From Pedobacter sp. ASV12 (GTDB taxonomy: Bacteria; Bacteroidota; Bacteroidia; Sphingobacteriales; Sphingobacteriaceae): a stretch of 64,000 nt of DNA. A model generated the notes under the pieces. That model did no database searches, had not been told where the DNA came from, and saw only the letters and a list, made by a program, of their open reading frames with translations. Location: assembly GCF_016429155.1 (NCBI RefSeq), contig NZ_JAELUC010000009.1, positions 1 to 64,000 on the forward strand, written 5' to 3'. Below are positions 7,560 through 15,962 of the stretch, piece after piece; positions within the stretch are counted from its first letter, which is position 1; every line of letters begins with the position of its first letter. The translations under genes were made by a program, and so were the position numbers.

Positions 7560-8153
7560 TTAAACTTCGTCTTCCACTTCGCGTACCACATTTTCGATCC
7601 TGCGATCTGGAATAAGCCAAATCAGGGCTACGAGTACAAAAAGGCCACCTGAAATCCAGGTCGAAACATACGCCAACGGGATCGCTAAAATATAACAGGC
7701 CGTAGAGAGCTTGCCTTTCAAATCGCTGCCTACGGCTTTGGCCAACAACGATTCGTTACCATGGTGCTTCACCAGTACCGACATCAGTATAAAATAAGCG
7801 ATAGAATTCATCAACAAAACGCCGCCGTAAACGGCAACCGGCGCGGCAGCGAAATGGTTTTCGCCCATCCATGCGGTGGCAAAGGGAATCATGCTCAGCC
7901 AAAAAAGCAGATGTAGGTTGGCCCAAAGCACCGCTCCGTTTACCCGGTTTACGGCCGTAAACATATGATGGTGGTTGTTCCAATAAATACCCACATAAAT
8001 AAAACTGAGTACGTAACTTAAAAAAACAGGCAACAAGGGCACCAAGTCTTTCAGTTCGCTTTTCTCATGGGGCACCTTGAGTTCCAACACCATAATGGTA
8101 ATGATAATGGCAATTACGCCATCGCTAAACGCTTCTGTTCTTCCTTTTTTCAT
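7560..8153 (-). CDS. TMEM175-family (DUF1211) membrane protein, putative K+ channel
   Basis: A 197-residue protein with about six membrane helices. The first helix carries the family hallmark FSDGVIAIIITIMVLELKVP (residues 9-28), whose FSDGV motif lines the pore in TMEM175 channels. The histidine-rich YWNNHHHMF near residue 60 is also typical of the bacterial branch. One six-helix repeat means it would act as a tetramer, as bacterial TMEM175 proteins do. The physiological role in bacteria is not settled. It lies 43 bases upstream of murB on the same strand and may be co-transcribed with it, with no obvious functional link. Confidence 0.9.
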   Translation of the reverse strand: MKKGRTEAFSDGVIAIIITIMVLELKVPHEKSELKDLVPLLPVFLSYVLSFIYVGIYWNNHHHMFTAVNRVNGAVLWANLHLLFWLSMIPFATAWMGENHFAAAPVAVYGGVLLMNSIAYFILMSVLVKHHGNESLLAKAVGSDLKGKLSTACYILAIPLAYVSTWISGGLFVLVALIWLIPDRRIENVVREVEDEV

Positions 8154-8449
8154 CTTGCTTTTTTTATAGTTTCGAAGATAAGAAAAAGCTTAAAGCAAAA
8201 AACCGGTTCGGCTTGCGGTTCGGTTGTTTTTTTAACAGGAAGGCGAGCCTGAATTGCGGCCGCCAACACTTAGGGAGAAGCCGTCAAGGCCGAACCCGCT
8301 AGCACCGAACCTAACGAACTCCTCTTTTCACCTGTCCAAATCCTCCGTTCACCGAAAAAAGCTAGACCAATGTTTGGCAATTGCCTTTTTTTGCTTCATG
8401 GAATTAAATACAGACTTGACCCTCATCGAGGAAATAAAAATTTTAATAA
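8154..8449. other. Intergenic region with inverted word repeats, no gene seen
   Basis: Together with the TetR promoter this is a 355-base gap between divergent genes. It holds GGTTCGGC (8205-8212) and GGTTCGGT (8217-8224) in the left arm. The reverse complements GCCGAACC (8289-8296) and ACCGAACC (8304-8311) form the right arm. This is an inverted repeat built of duplicated eight-base words. Short open frames here have no recognisable domain. Confidence 0.5.
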
Positions 8450-8486
8450 GGAAACTTTGGAATTAAAAAAAGTTTCCATAGTTTTG
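8450..8486 (+). promoter_or_regulatory. TetR operator embedding the promoter of efflux operon 1
   Basis: A perfect nine-base inverted repeat, GGAAACTTT (8450-8458) and AAAGTTTCC (8469-8477), is separated by ten bases. The -33 element TTTG (8456-8459) lies within the left arm. TAGTTTTG (8479-8486), a perfect -7 element, begins two bases after the right arm; the spacer is 19. Repressor binding would block polymerase. The same layout recurs at 15271-15307 upstream of the second TetR gene. Confidence 0.8.
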
Positions 8487-8509
8487 CGCCATTATTTGAA
8501 AGGTGAAAG

Positions 8510-9151
8510 TTGGAAGTTAGAGAATACATCATTGCAGAAGCAGACAAGCTTTTTTGCCAATTTGGCTTTAAAAGTGTAACCATGGACGATATTGCCAAAC
8601 ATTTGGGCATGTCTAAAAAAACGATCTATCGCCATTTTAGCGACAAGGACGAACTGGTAACTATTCTGATCAGCGAGAAGATCAGTACGCAGGATTGCAT
8701 GGCAAAAGACACTGCCCAAAATTCGGAAAATGCTATTGACGAGATTTTTTTCGCCATTAACAGTACCAATGAGATGCTGGCCAATATGAACCCCAAGCTT
8801 TTCTACGACCTGCAAAAATACCATCCCAAAGCCTGGATGATATTTAGGGAGTTCAAAGAAAAGACTCTACGCGAAACGATTTACAAAAACCTGGAGCGTG
8901 GCATCAAGGAAGGGCTTTACCGCGACGATATCAATACCGATATCCTCACGCAGCTGCGCCTTGACCAGGTTGACCTTATTTTTAGTCAGCATGACCAATA
9001 TACCATGAACAAATACAACCTTGCCCAGATTATGGTAGAGCTTACCGAACATTTTTTATATGGCGTATGCTCTTTAACTGGCTTAGGGCACATTTATGCC
9101 AGCAAGCTCAAACTCAAGACGGAGGTTCCGGCAGCCGCCACTAAAATTTAA
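8510..9151 (+). CDS. TetR-family repressor of RND efflux operon 1
   Basis: 213 residues starting at a TTG codon; the paralog at 15337 also starts with TTG at the same alignment position, which supports the choice. The N-terminal helix-turn-helix is VTMDDIAKHLGMSKKTIYRHF (split near residues 24-44), followed by an all-helical ligand domain of usual size. It is the first gene of an operon with TolC, membrane-fusion and RND genes. It lies directly behind an operator that overlaps its own promoter, so autorepression and repression of the pump are expected. Its DNA-binding domain is almost the same as that of the second TetR, so the two probably recognise the same operators. Confidence 0.92.
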   Translation: MEVREYIIAEADKLFCQFGFKSVTMDDIAKHLGMSKKTIYRHFSDKDELVTILISEKISTQDCMAKDTAQNSENAIDEIFFAINSTNEMLANMNPKLFYDLQKYHPKAWMIFREFKEKTLRETIYKNLERGIKEGLYRDDINTDILTQLRLDQVDLIFSQHDQYTMNKYNLAQIMVELTEHFLYGVCSLTGLGHIYASKLKLKTEVPAAATKI

Positions 9152-9183
9152 ATTCATTAAACCCAAAATAAAACAATTATAAC

Positions 9184-10524
9184 ATGCTTAGAATAAAAAA
9201 GGCAAAACTCATCCTACTCCTGCTCGCAGGCGCAGTTTTGCCACAATTGGTAAACGCGCAGCAGCAGCTTACCCTAAAGGATGCCTTAACCTTTGCTTTG
9301 CAGCACAACAGCAACATGCGCAAGGCACGATTGGATATTGAAGGCGGACGCTACAAGGTGGAAGAAGTAAGGGCACAAGCCCTGCCTCAGCTTACAGGCA
9401 CCGCCGGCTTAACCTACAACCCCATTATCGGGCAACAGGTTGTCGATTTTGGTGGCCAGTTGCAAACGCTTAAGTTCGGACAGAAATGGAATTCGTCGGC
9501 AGGCGTTCAGCTCTCGCAACAACTGTTTAACCAACAGGTTTTCACAGGCTTGCAGGCGGCGAAATCGAGCGAGGAATACTACAACTTAACTGCTCAATTA
9601 ACCGAAGAACAGCTGATCGAACTGGTAGCCAACAACTACTATCAGGTATTGGTAACCAGGCAACAACTGGAAGTGATTGACAACAACATCAAAAATGTGA
9701 AGGTAGTCGAAAACATCGTTAACGTTCAGTATAAAAACGGCTTGGCCAAAAAAATCGATGTAGACCGCATCAAGGTAAACCTCACCAACCTCAATACCCA
9801 AAGAGAGCAGGTGATTAACGGGATTACCCAATTGGAAAACCAGTTGAAATACGCGATGGGCATGCCGGTTGCCACAGCAATCATCCTACCGGCAACCGAG
9901 CTTACGCAGGTAAGTACCTTGCCACAGCTAGCAGATGCCGTAGACTTGTCTAACCGTACAGAAATTAAGCTTTTGGACAATCAGGACAAGCTTTTGTCTT
10001 TGCAAAGGAAAGCTTATGTATCAGAATATTATCCTACATTGGCTTTAACAGGCAACTATACCTATTCTAGCCAGAGCAAAAGTTTCGACTTTTTAAACTC
10101 GAGCAGTTCGGCTATTGGTTTTGGCTCTTCGGCTGTGGGACTAACACTAAGGGTACCTATTTTTAACGGCTTCCTAACCCGTTCTAAGGTCCGTCAGGCC
10201 GATGTAGCCATCAAAAAGGCCAAGGAGGACAGAACCAACACCACCAACGCGTTAAACCTGGCCTACGAAAATGCCAAAATCCAATTGCGCGACAACCTGG
10301 CTACCATCAATGCGCAACGCAAAAATGCCGAGCTGGCCCAGGAAATCTACAAAAGCACACAGAACAACTATAACAACGGACTGGCTTCGCTAACCGATTT
10401 GCTGGAAACAGAAAACTCGTTAACCCAGGCCCAAAACAGCTATACACAGGCATTATTAAATTATAAAATTGCCGAAATACAATTAATCAAATCAAACGGA
10501 AATATTAAATCGCTAGTCCAATAA
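9184..10524 (+). CDS. TolC-family outer-membrane channel (operon 1)
   Basis: 446 residues with a Sec signal peptide (MLRIKKAKLILLLLAG, likely cleaved after VNA before QQQ). Two outer-membrane efflux protein repeats follow, each a long helical hairpin with beta strands. Typical features are the AxxxNxxLxxAxL-like helices and a late NYNNGLASLTDLLETENSLT stretch split over the second hairpin. It forms the trimeric exit duct for the RND pump encoded two genes downstream. It lies 32 bases after tetR and five bases before the membrane-fusion gene, inside one operon. The substrate is unknown. Confidence 0.93.
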   Translation: MLRIKKAKLILLLLAGAVLPQLVNAQQQLTLKDALTFALQHNSNMRKARLDIEGGRYKVEEVRAQALPQLTGTAGLTYNPIIGQQVVDFGGQLQTLKFGQKWNSSAGVQLSQQLFNQQVFTGLQAAKSSEEYYNLTAQLTEEQLIELVANNYYQVLVTRQQLEVIDNNIKNVKVVENIVNVQYKNGLAKKIDVDRIKVNLTNLNTQREQVINGITQLENQLKYAMGMPVATAIILPATELTQVSTLPQLADAVDLSNRTEIKLLDNQDKLLSLQRKAYVSEYYPTLALTGNYTYSSQSKSFDFLNSSSSAIGFGSSAVGLTLRVPIFNGFLTRSKVRQADVAIKKAKEDRTNTTNALNLAYENAKIQLRDNLATINAQRKNAELAQEIYKSTQNNYNNGLASLTDLLETENSLTQAQNSYTQALLNYKIAEIQLIKSNGNIKSLVQ

Positions 10525-10529
10525 CAGAA

Positions 10530-11597
10530 ATGAAAAGAGTAATAATCATAATCGTTGTCATTGCTGCCGCACTTGCGGCAATAGCCCTGGTTCTTAAGAA
10601 CAACAAAAAGAAGAACGACGCCAAAACTGCCTTCATTGCCGAAGGTGGCGGCGCGGTAGCTGTTCGCGTGGCAACTGTAGAAAAAAAGGTGGTAGACCTT
10701 GATTTTAATGCAAACGGAAACTTTGCCGCCAACCAAGAATTGAACTTCCTTTCTGAAAATGCTGGTCGCGTAAGCGCCATTTACGTCAAAGAAGGCGATC
10801 GCGTAAGCAAAGGACAGGTTTTGGCCCGCATTGATGCCGAAATTATCAATACCGACAGGGAAACAGCCGAAGCGGCCTACCAAAACGCGTTGAAAGACGA
10901 AGCCAGGTACCAAAGTTCGTATCAAACCGGTGGTGTAACCCAACAACAGCTTGACCAAGCCAAATTGGCTACCAGGAATGCACAGTTGCGCTTGCAGGCT
11001 TCGAAAAGAAGACTGAACGATGCCAGCATCAAATCGCCAATCAACGGTATCGTTAACAAAAAATATATTGAAGTAGGTGCTTTTGTAACCGCTCAAGGTA
11101 CCCAGTTGTTCGAATTGGTTGACGTTTCAAAACTCAAACTGAAAGTAAACGTAAACGAAGCACAAGTAGCCAACCTTAAATTAGGCGACCGCATCGATAT
11201 CAAATCAAATATTTTCCCAACTGAGAAATTCAGCGGCAAGATTACTTTCATCGCGCCTAAAGCCGATGCAACCTTGAACTTCCCGATCGAAATCGAAGTG
11301 GCCAACAACACCAAAAACAGCTTAAAGGCCGGCATGTACGGCACAGCTGTTTTCAACTTCCCGCAACAAGCTCCTAGCATCCTTATTCCACGTACCTCGT
11401 TCGTGGGCAGCGTAAGCAGCAACCAGGTTTTTGTGTTAGACAAAGCCAGCAATACCGCCAAGGTACGCAATGTGGTAAGCGGCCGGATTTTGGGAGATAA
11501 CGTGGAGATTTTGGATGGCTTGGCTGCAGGCGAAACCGTAATTACCAGCGGACAGATCAACTTGGCCGACGGCACTGCGGTAAGCATTGTTAAATAA
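10530..11597 (+). CDS. RND efflux periplasmic adaptor (membrane-fusion protein, operon 1)
   Basis: A 355-residue HlyD/AcrA-type adaptor. An N-terminal membrane anchor (MKRVIIIIVVIAAALAAIAL) is followed by a lipoyl-like half (GRVSAIYVKEGDRVSKGQVL). A short helical hairpin comes next, then the second lipoyl half (ASIKSPINGIVNKKYIEVG), a beta-barrel and a membrane-proximal domain. It bridges the RND pump and the TolC channel. There is no lipobox, unlike the paralog in operon 2, so anchoring is by an uncleaved helix. It starts five bases after tolC. Confidence 0.93.
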   Translation: MKRVIIIIVVIAAALAAIALVLKNNKKKNDAKTAFIAEGGGAVAVRVATVEKKVVDLDFNANGNFAANQELNFLSENAGRVSAIYVKEGDRVSKGQVLARIDAEIINTDRETAEAAYQNALKDEARYQSSYQTGGVTQQQLDQAKLATRNAQLRLQASKRRLNDASIKSPINGIVNKKYIEVGAFVTAQGTQLFELVDVSKLKLKVNVNEAQVANLKLGDRIDIKSNIFPTEKFSGKITFIAPKADATLNFPIEIEVANNTKNSLKAGMYGTAVFNFPQQAPSILIPRTSFVGSVSSNQVFVLDKASNTAKVRNVVSGRILGDNVEILDGLAAGETVITSGQINLADGTAVSIVK

Positions 11598-11656
11598 GCT
11601 AAAAATTGCATTTACAAATCGCTTGCGCCACTAAACGTATGCATTATTAAAACAAA

Positions 11657-14600
11657 ATGAAGATTACAGACATATCCATAAAAAGGCCCTCGCTGGTGAT
11701 TGTGGTTTTTACCGCACTTACCCTCCTGGGGCTATTGAGCTACTTTTCGTTGGGCTATGAGCTATTGCCAAAATTCTCCAACAACGTAGTATCCATTTCT
11801 ACCATCTACCCCGGCGCTTCGCCAAACGAAGTAGAAAATACCGTAACCAAGAAAATCGAGGATGCGGTATCATCGATGGAGAACATCAAAAAAATAAACG
11901 CAGTATCGTTCGAAAGCTTGTCGACGGTAACCATTACCCTAACCGACAAGGCTAATATAGACGTGGCCCTGAACGATGCGCAACGTAAGGTAAATGCCAT
12001 TCTGGCCAATTTGCCCGAAGATGTAAAAACGCCTTCGCTAAGCAAGTTCTCGCTCGACGATCTACCGGTAATCACCATGTCTGCCTCTGCCAACATGGAC
12101 GATATTACCTTTTACGATCTGATCGACAAACGGATTGCCCCGGTAATTTCGAGGGTAAATGGTATTGCCCAGGTAAACCTGATTGGTGGCTCTGAGCGCG
12201 AAATACAAGTAGCCTTAGATGCCAACAAGCTCCAAGGCTATGGCCTTTCGGTGCCTCAGGTGCAACAGATGATTTTATCGTCGAACCTCGATTTCCCTAC
12301 CGGAAGCGTAAAAACACAGAACCAAGATGTATTGATCCGTTTATCGGGAAAATACCAAAGCATTGACGAAATGCGCAACTTGGTGCTAACCACCACCAAA
12401 AGCGGTACGCAAATCCGCCTTGGCGATGTTGCCGACGTGCAGGATGCCCAAAAGGAAACCGAGAAACTGGCCCGTATCAACCGTAAAGGGGCTATCGCGA
12501 TCCAAATCATCAAACAAAGTGATGCCAACGCGGTAGAAGTAAGTAAAGGCGTACATGCCATTATCGAAAAGCTGAAAACCGAATACAAAGCCGATAATCT
12601 GGATATTAAGATCGTAAACGACAGTTCGATCTTTACCCTCGAATCGGCAGATGCGGTAATTCACGATTTGATGCTGGCGGTAGTGCTGGTGGCTTTCGTG
12701 ATGCTTTTCTTCTTGCACAGCATCAGAAACGCAGTTATTGTTATGGTGTCTATTCCGGCTTCCCTAATTGCTACGTTTATTGGTATCAGCCTCTTTGGCT
12801 TTACCCTCAACCTGATGTCGCTTTTGGGTCTTTCCCTGGTGGTAGGTATCTTGGTGGATGATGCCATTGTGGTACTGGAAAACATCCAACGCCACATGGA
12901 AATGGGCAAAAACAAAGTGAGGGCAGCCTCAGATGCCACGAGGGAAATCGGCTTTACGGTAGTTTCCATTACCTTCGTAATCGTAGTGGTATTCTTCCCT
13001 ATTGCGGTAAGTACCGGCTTGGTATCTAACATTTTGCGCCAGTTCTGTATCGTGGTAATTATTGCCACCTTGCTATCGTTGGTGGCTTCGTTTACCATTG
13101 TGCCTTTGCTTTTCTCGAGGTTCGGTAAATTGGAGCGTATCGAAGGCAAAAATATGTTCGGCCGTTTCATTTTATGGTTCGAAAAACAGCTCAAAAAATT
13201 CACGCATTGGGTTACTTCTATCCTAACCTGGTCGCTAAACCATAAAAGACGTACTATTTTTGCGGTAGTTATCCTATTTGTTGGCGCCATGTATTTAGCC
13301 GGAGCCGGATTTATCGGAAGCGAGTTCTTCCCTAAATCAGACAAGGGCGAATTCCTGGTACAGATCGAATTGCCCAAAGATGCTTCGTTAGAGCAAACCA
13401 ACTTTTACACCCAAAGAGCCGAAGCCTTCTTGCAGAAACAGCCTGAAATTACCCAACTTATTACAACGGTTGGCCAATCAAGTGGCGATTTCGGTGGCAC
13501 GCAGGCAACGGCTTATAAATCGGAGATTAACGTAAAATTGGTTGAACGCGACCAGCGCAAAGGGGTATCATCTGATATTTTTGCCACCAAAATGAGCCGT
13601 GCCTTAGCCAAAGAACTGGTGGGCGCCAAAGTAAAAACCGTTCCGATCAGTATTTTGGGTATCGCCGAAAATGCACCTATCCAGCTGGTGGTTATGGGCT
13701 CTGATTTGGATAGTGCCTTGAAATATGCCGAAGGTGCCCAAAAAGTACTGGCGGGCATTCCGGGTGCGACCGAGATTAAATTATCGGTAGAAAAAGGAAC
13801 ACCAGAAATCAACGTCAAAGTAGACCGCGATAAAATGTCGGCCTTGGGCCTAACCCTGCAAACCGTAGGAGGAACCATGCAGACTGCATTTAGCGGCAAC
13901 ACCGATGGCAAGTTCAGAAAAGGCGAGTACGAGTACGACATCAACATCCAATACCAGGATTTCAACCGCAAAAGCGTAGACGACGTGCGCAACCTGATTT
14001 TTGTAAACGGCGCCGGACAGCAGATTAAGCTTTCGCAGTTTGCCACCATTACCGAAGGATCCGGACCAAGTCAGCTGGAGCGTTTAAACAAATCAACTTC
14101 GGTATCGGTAAAAGCGCAATCTATTGGTAGGCCTACCGGAACTGTAGTAGCCGATTTCCAAAAGAAACTGGAAGAATTACAGAAAAACGGCAAGCTGAAA
14201 GCGCCAGTTGGCGTGAGCTATACCTGGGCCGGCGACCAAGAAAACCAGTCGGAAGGATTTGGTACCCTGGGCATTGCCTTATTGGCCTCGGTTATTTTGG
14301 TATACCTGATTATGGTGGCGCTTTACGATAGCTTTATCTATCCGTTGGTAGTGATGTTCTCGTTGCCGTTGGCCTTTATCGGTGCCTTCTTGGCCCTAGC
14401 CTTGACCAACAACTCGATCGGTATCTTCACCATTTTAGGTCTGATCATGCTCATGGGTTTGGTGGCGAAAAACGCGATTATCCTGGTCGATTTTACCAAC
14501 CACATGAAAGCCGAAGGCAAATCGACCATCGAGGCCTTGGTACTAGCCAACCACGCCCGTTTAAGGCCGATTTTGATGACGACCATCGCCATGATTTTCG

Positions 14601-14845
14601 GTATGCTTCCAATTGCATTGGCCAGTGGTGCCGGTGCCGAATGGAAAAATGGTTTGGCCTGGGTTATTGTAGGCGGCTTGACCAGTTCGCTCTTCTTGAC
14701 CCTGATTGTTGTACCGGTAGTTTACCTGATTTTCGATATGATGCTAGATAAACTGGGTTTCAACAAAAAAGGCAAATCTATTGAGGAGCTGATGGTAGAG
14801 CCTTACGACCATAAAGACGTACACGAGTACGACTTGGATCATTAA
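11657..14845 (+). CDS. RND-family efflux pump, inner-membrane permease (operon 1)
   Basis: 1062 residues with the AcrB-like layout of twelve membrane helices and two large periplasmic loops. The N-terminus MKITDISIKRPSLVIVVF is the usual first helix and GYELLPKF the usual loop start. The proton-relay aspartates are D401 and D402 in GILVDDAIVVLENI. The second half repeats the pattern, ending in GLVAKNAIILVDF and RLRPILMTT. It exports drugs, dyes, lipids or other amphiphiles using the proton gradient. A 59-base spacer separates it from the adaptor, and a strong terminator follows at 14878-14907. Substrate range cannot be read from sequence. Confidence 0.94.
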   Translation: MKITDISIKRPSLVIVVFTALTLLGLLSYFSLGYELLPKFSNNVVSISTIYPGASPNEVENTVTKKIEDAVSSMENIKKINAVSFESLSTVTITLTDKANIDVALNDAQRKVNAILANLPEDVKTPSLSKFSLDDLPVITMSASANMDDITFYDLIDKRIAPVISRVNGIAQVNLIGGSEREIQVALDANKLQGYGLSVPQVQQMILSSNLDFPTGSVKTQNQDVLIRLSGKYQSIDEMRNLVLTTTKSGTQIRLGDVADVQDAQKETEKLARINRKGAIAIQIIKQSDANAVEVSKGVHAIIEKLKTEYKADNLDIKIVNDSSIFTLESADAVIHDLMLAVVLVAFVMLFFLHSIRNAVIVMVSIPASLIATFIGISLFGFTLNLMSLLGLSLVVGILVDDAIVVLENIQRHMEMGKNKVRAASDATREIGFTVVSITFVIVVVFFPIAVSTGLVSNILRQFCIVVIIATLLSLVASFTIVPLLFSRFGKLERIEGKNMFGRFILWFEKQLKKFTHWVTSILTWSLNHKRRTIFAVVILFVGAMYLAGAGFIGSEFFPKSDKGEFLVQIELPKDASLEQTNFYTQRAEAFLQKQPEITQLITTVGQSSGDFGGTQATAYKSEINVKLVERDQRKGVSSDIFATKMSRALAKELVGAKVKTVPISILGIAENAPIQLVVMGSDLDSALKYAEGAQKVLAGIPGATEIKLSVEKGTPEINVKVDRDKMSALGLTLQTVGGTMQTAFSGNTDGKFRKGEYEYDINIQYQDFNRKSVDDVRNLIFVNGAGQQIKLSQFATITEGSGPSQLERLNKSTSVSVKAQSIGRPTGTVVADFQKKLEELQKNGKLKAPVGVSYTWAGDQENQSEGFGTLGIALLASVILVYLIMVALYDSFIYPLVVMFSLPLAFIGAFLALALTNNSIGIFTILGLIMLMGLVAKNAIILVDFTNHMKAEGKSTIEALVLANHARLRPILMTTIAMIFGMLPIALASGAGAEWKNGLAWVIVGGLTSSLFLTLIVVPVVYLIFDMMLDKLGFNKKGKSIEELMVEPYDHKDVHEYDLDH

Positions 14846-14877
14846 TACACTCCCCAAATTATATACTTTTAGTTTTG

Positions 14878-14907
14878 AAAGGAGCCGAGAATTCGGCTCC
14901 TTTTTTT
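14878..14907 (+). terminator. Terminator of RND operon 1
   Basis: A perfect eight-base GC-rich stem (14881-14888 with 14893-14900), four-base loop, then seven T. Confidence 0.9.
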
Positions 14908-15270
14908 ATGTGGCTAAGCTTCGCCTGATATTCTTCATCATTCAGATTGGTATGCTTCACCAACGGTTTCTATGCATCTAACTTGTGGGCAAAGCATACC
15001 AACAAAAGCCACTTCATTTCTGATGTGGCTGGTGCTGGTTAATATCGTAGCCCATACTGGTGTTCTCCACCAACGAATTTGCGCATTGGTTATCACGCCA
15101 AAAAGATACCCCCTCCTTCCCACACCCCATCCCTTACCTCCATTCACCTACCCAAAACCGCCATTTGCCGACTAGGCCATATTTAATTATTGACTAATAA
15201 CTTCTTTTGTGCTGTAAAGGAAGAGCAGCTGAAGACAGGGAACTATACTGGAGATAAAATGTTTTTCAAT
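14908..15270. other. Inter-operon spacer with short inverted repeats, no gene seen
   Basis: A 490-base gap separates the two efflux operons. Besides the terminator and the TetR operator it holds an 11-base perfect inverted repeat, TTGGTATGCTT (14948-14958) and AAGCATACCAA (14993-15003). There is also a small hairpin GCCAC/GTGGC near 15008-15029 and several CCAAC/GTTGG copies. No open frame has a recognisable product. It could hold a small RNA or simply repeat debris. Confidence 0.4.
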
Positions 15271-15307
15271 GGAAACTTTTAGTTTAAAAAAAGTTTCCAT
15301 AGTTTTG
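15271..15307 (+). promoter_or_regulatory. TetR operator embedding the promoter of efflux operon 2
   Basis: GGAAACTTT (15271-15279) and AAAGTTTCC (15290-15298) form the same nine-base inverted repeat with the same ten-base spacer as at 8450-8477. TAGTTTTG (15300-15307) is the same -7 element at the same distance. The spacer bases between the arms differ, so conservation is concentrated in operator and promoter. Confidence 0.8.
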
Positions 15308-15336
15308 ATTATGTAATTTTCAAGAAAGGGTACAGA

Positions 15337-15957
15337 TTGGAAATCAAAGAATACATAATTAAGGAATCGGATAAACTTTTTTGCCAATTTGGCTTTAAAA
15401 GCGTAACCATGGACGATATCGCCAAGCATTTGGGCATGTCCAAAAAAACCATTTATCAACATTTTAGCGACAAAGACGAGCTGGTGAACATTCTGATCAG
15501 CGAAAAAATAGGCACTCAGGATTGCGTGGTTAAAGACGGAGCCAAAAATTCGGAAAATGCAGTTCACGAAATATTTTTCGCTATGAGCAACATTAACGAA
15601 CTCTTGTCGAACATGAACCCCAAGCTCTTTTACGACCTGCAAAAATATCACCCCAAAGCCTGGCTGATCTTTAGGCAGTTTAAGGAAAAAACATTGACAA
15701 TGGCCATAGCCCATAATTTAGAACGTGGCAGAAAAGAAGGTTTGTACCGGAGCGAAATCAACGTAGACATCCTTACGCAGATGCGCCTCACACAAATAGA
15801 CCTGCTTTTTAACCAGCACGACAATTACACCATGAACAAATACAGCCTTGCCCAAGTGATGATTGCCATAACCGAACACTACCTTTTTGGCGTATGCAAC
15901 CCAAAAGGCGTAGAACTTATTCATTTTTACCAACAGAAAAAACCCATACAAGCGTAA
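15337..15957 (+). CDS. TetR-family repressor of RND efflux operon 2
   Basis: 206 residues, TTG start. The first 60 residues differ from the operon 1 repressor at only about eight positions, and the recognition helix is essentially the same (MSKKTIYQHF here, MSKKTIYRHF there). The C-terminal ligand domain has diverged more, with a different tail. This pattern fits duplication of the whole operon with retained DNA specificity and changed inducer recognition. The stop is five bases before the tolC start. Confidence 0.92.
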   Translation: MEIKEYIIKESDKLFCQFGFKSVTMDDIAKHLGMSKKTIYQHFSDKDELVNILISEKIGTQDCVVKDGAKNSENAVHEIFFAMSNINELLSNMNPKLFYDLQKYHPKAWLIFRQFKEKTLTMAIAHNLERGRKEGLYRSEINVDILTQMRLTQIDLLFNQHDNYTMNKYSLAQVMIAITEHYLFGVCNPKGVELIHFYQQKKPIQA

Positions 15958-15962
15958 ATGAT

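Noticed and set aside
8401-8509. Small coding genes in the region before the first TetR
   Set aside because: The frames overlap the operator/promoter and carry no domain, ribosome-binding site or coding signature.
12661-13401. Long minus-strand open frame antisense to RND pump 1
   Set aside because: It lies wholly inside a clear RND gene, has low-complexity composition and no recognisable domain. The same applies to antisense frames at 6605-7321, 10461-11096 and 28498-29349.
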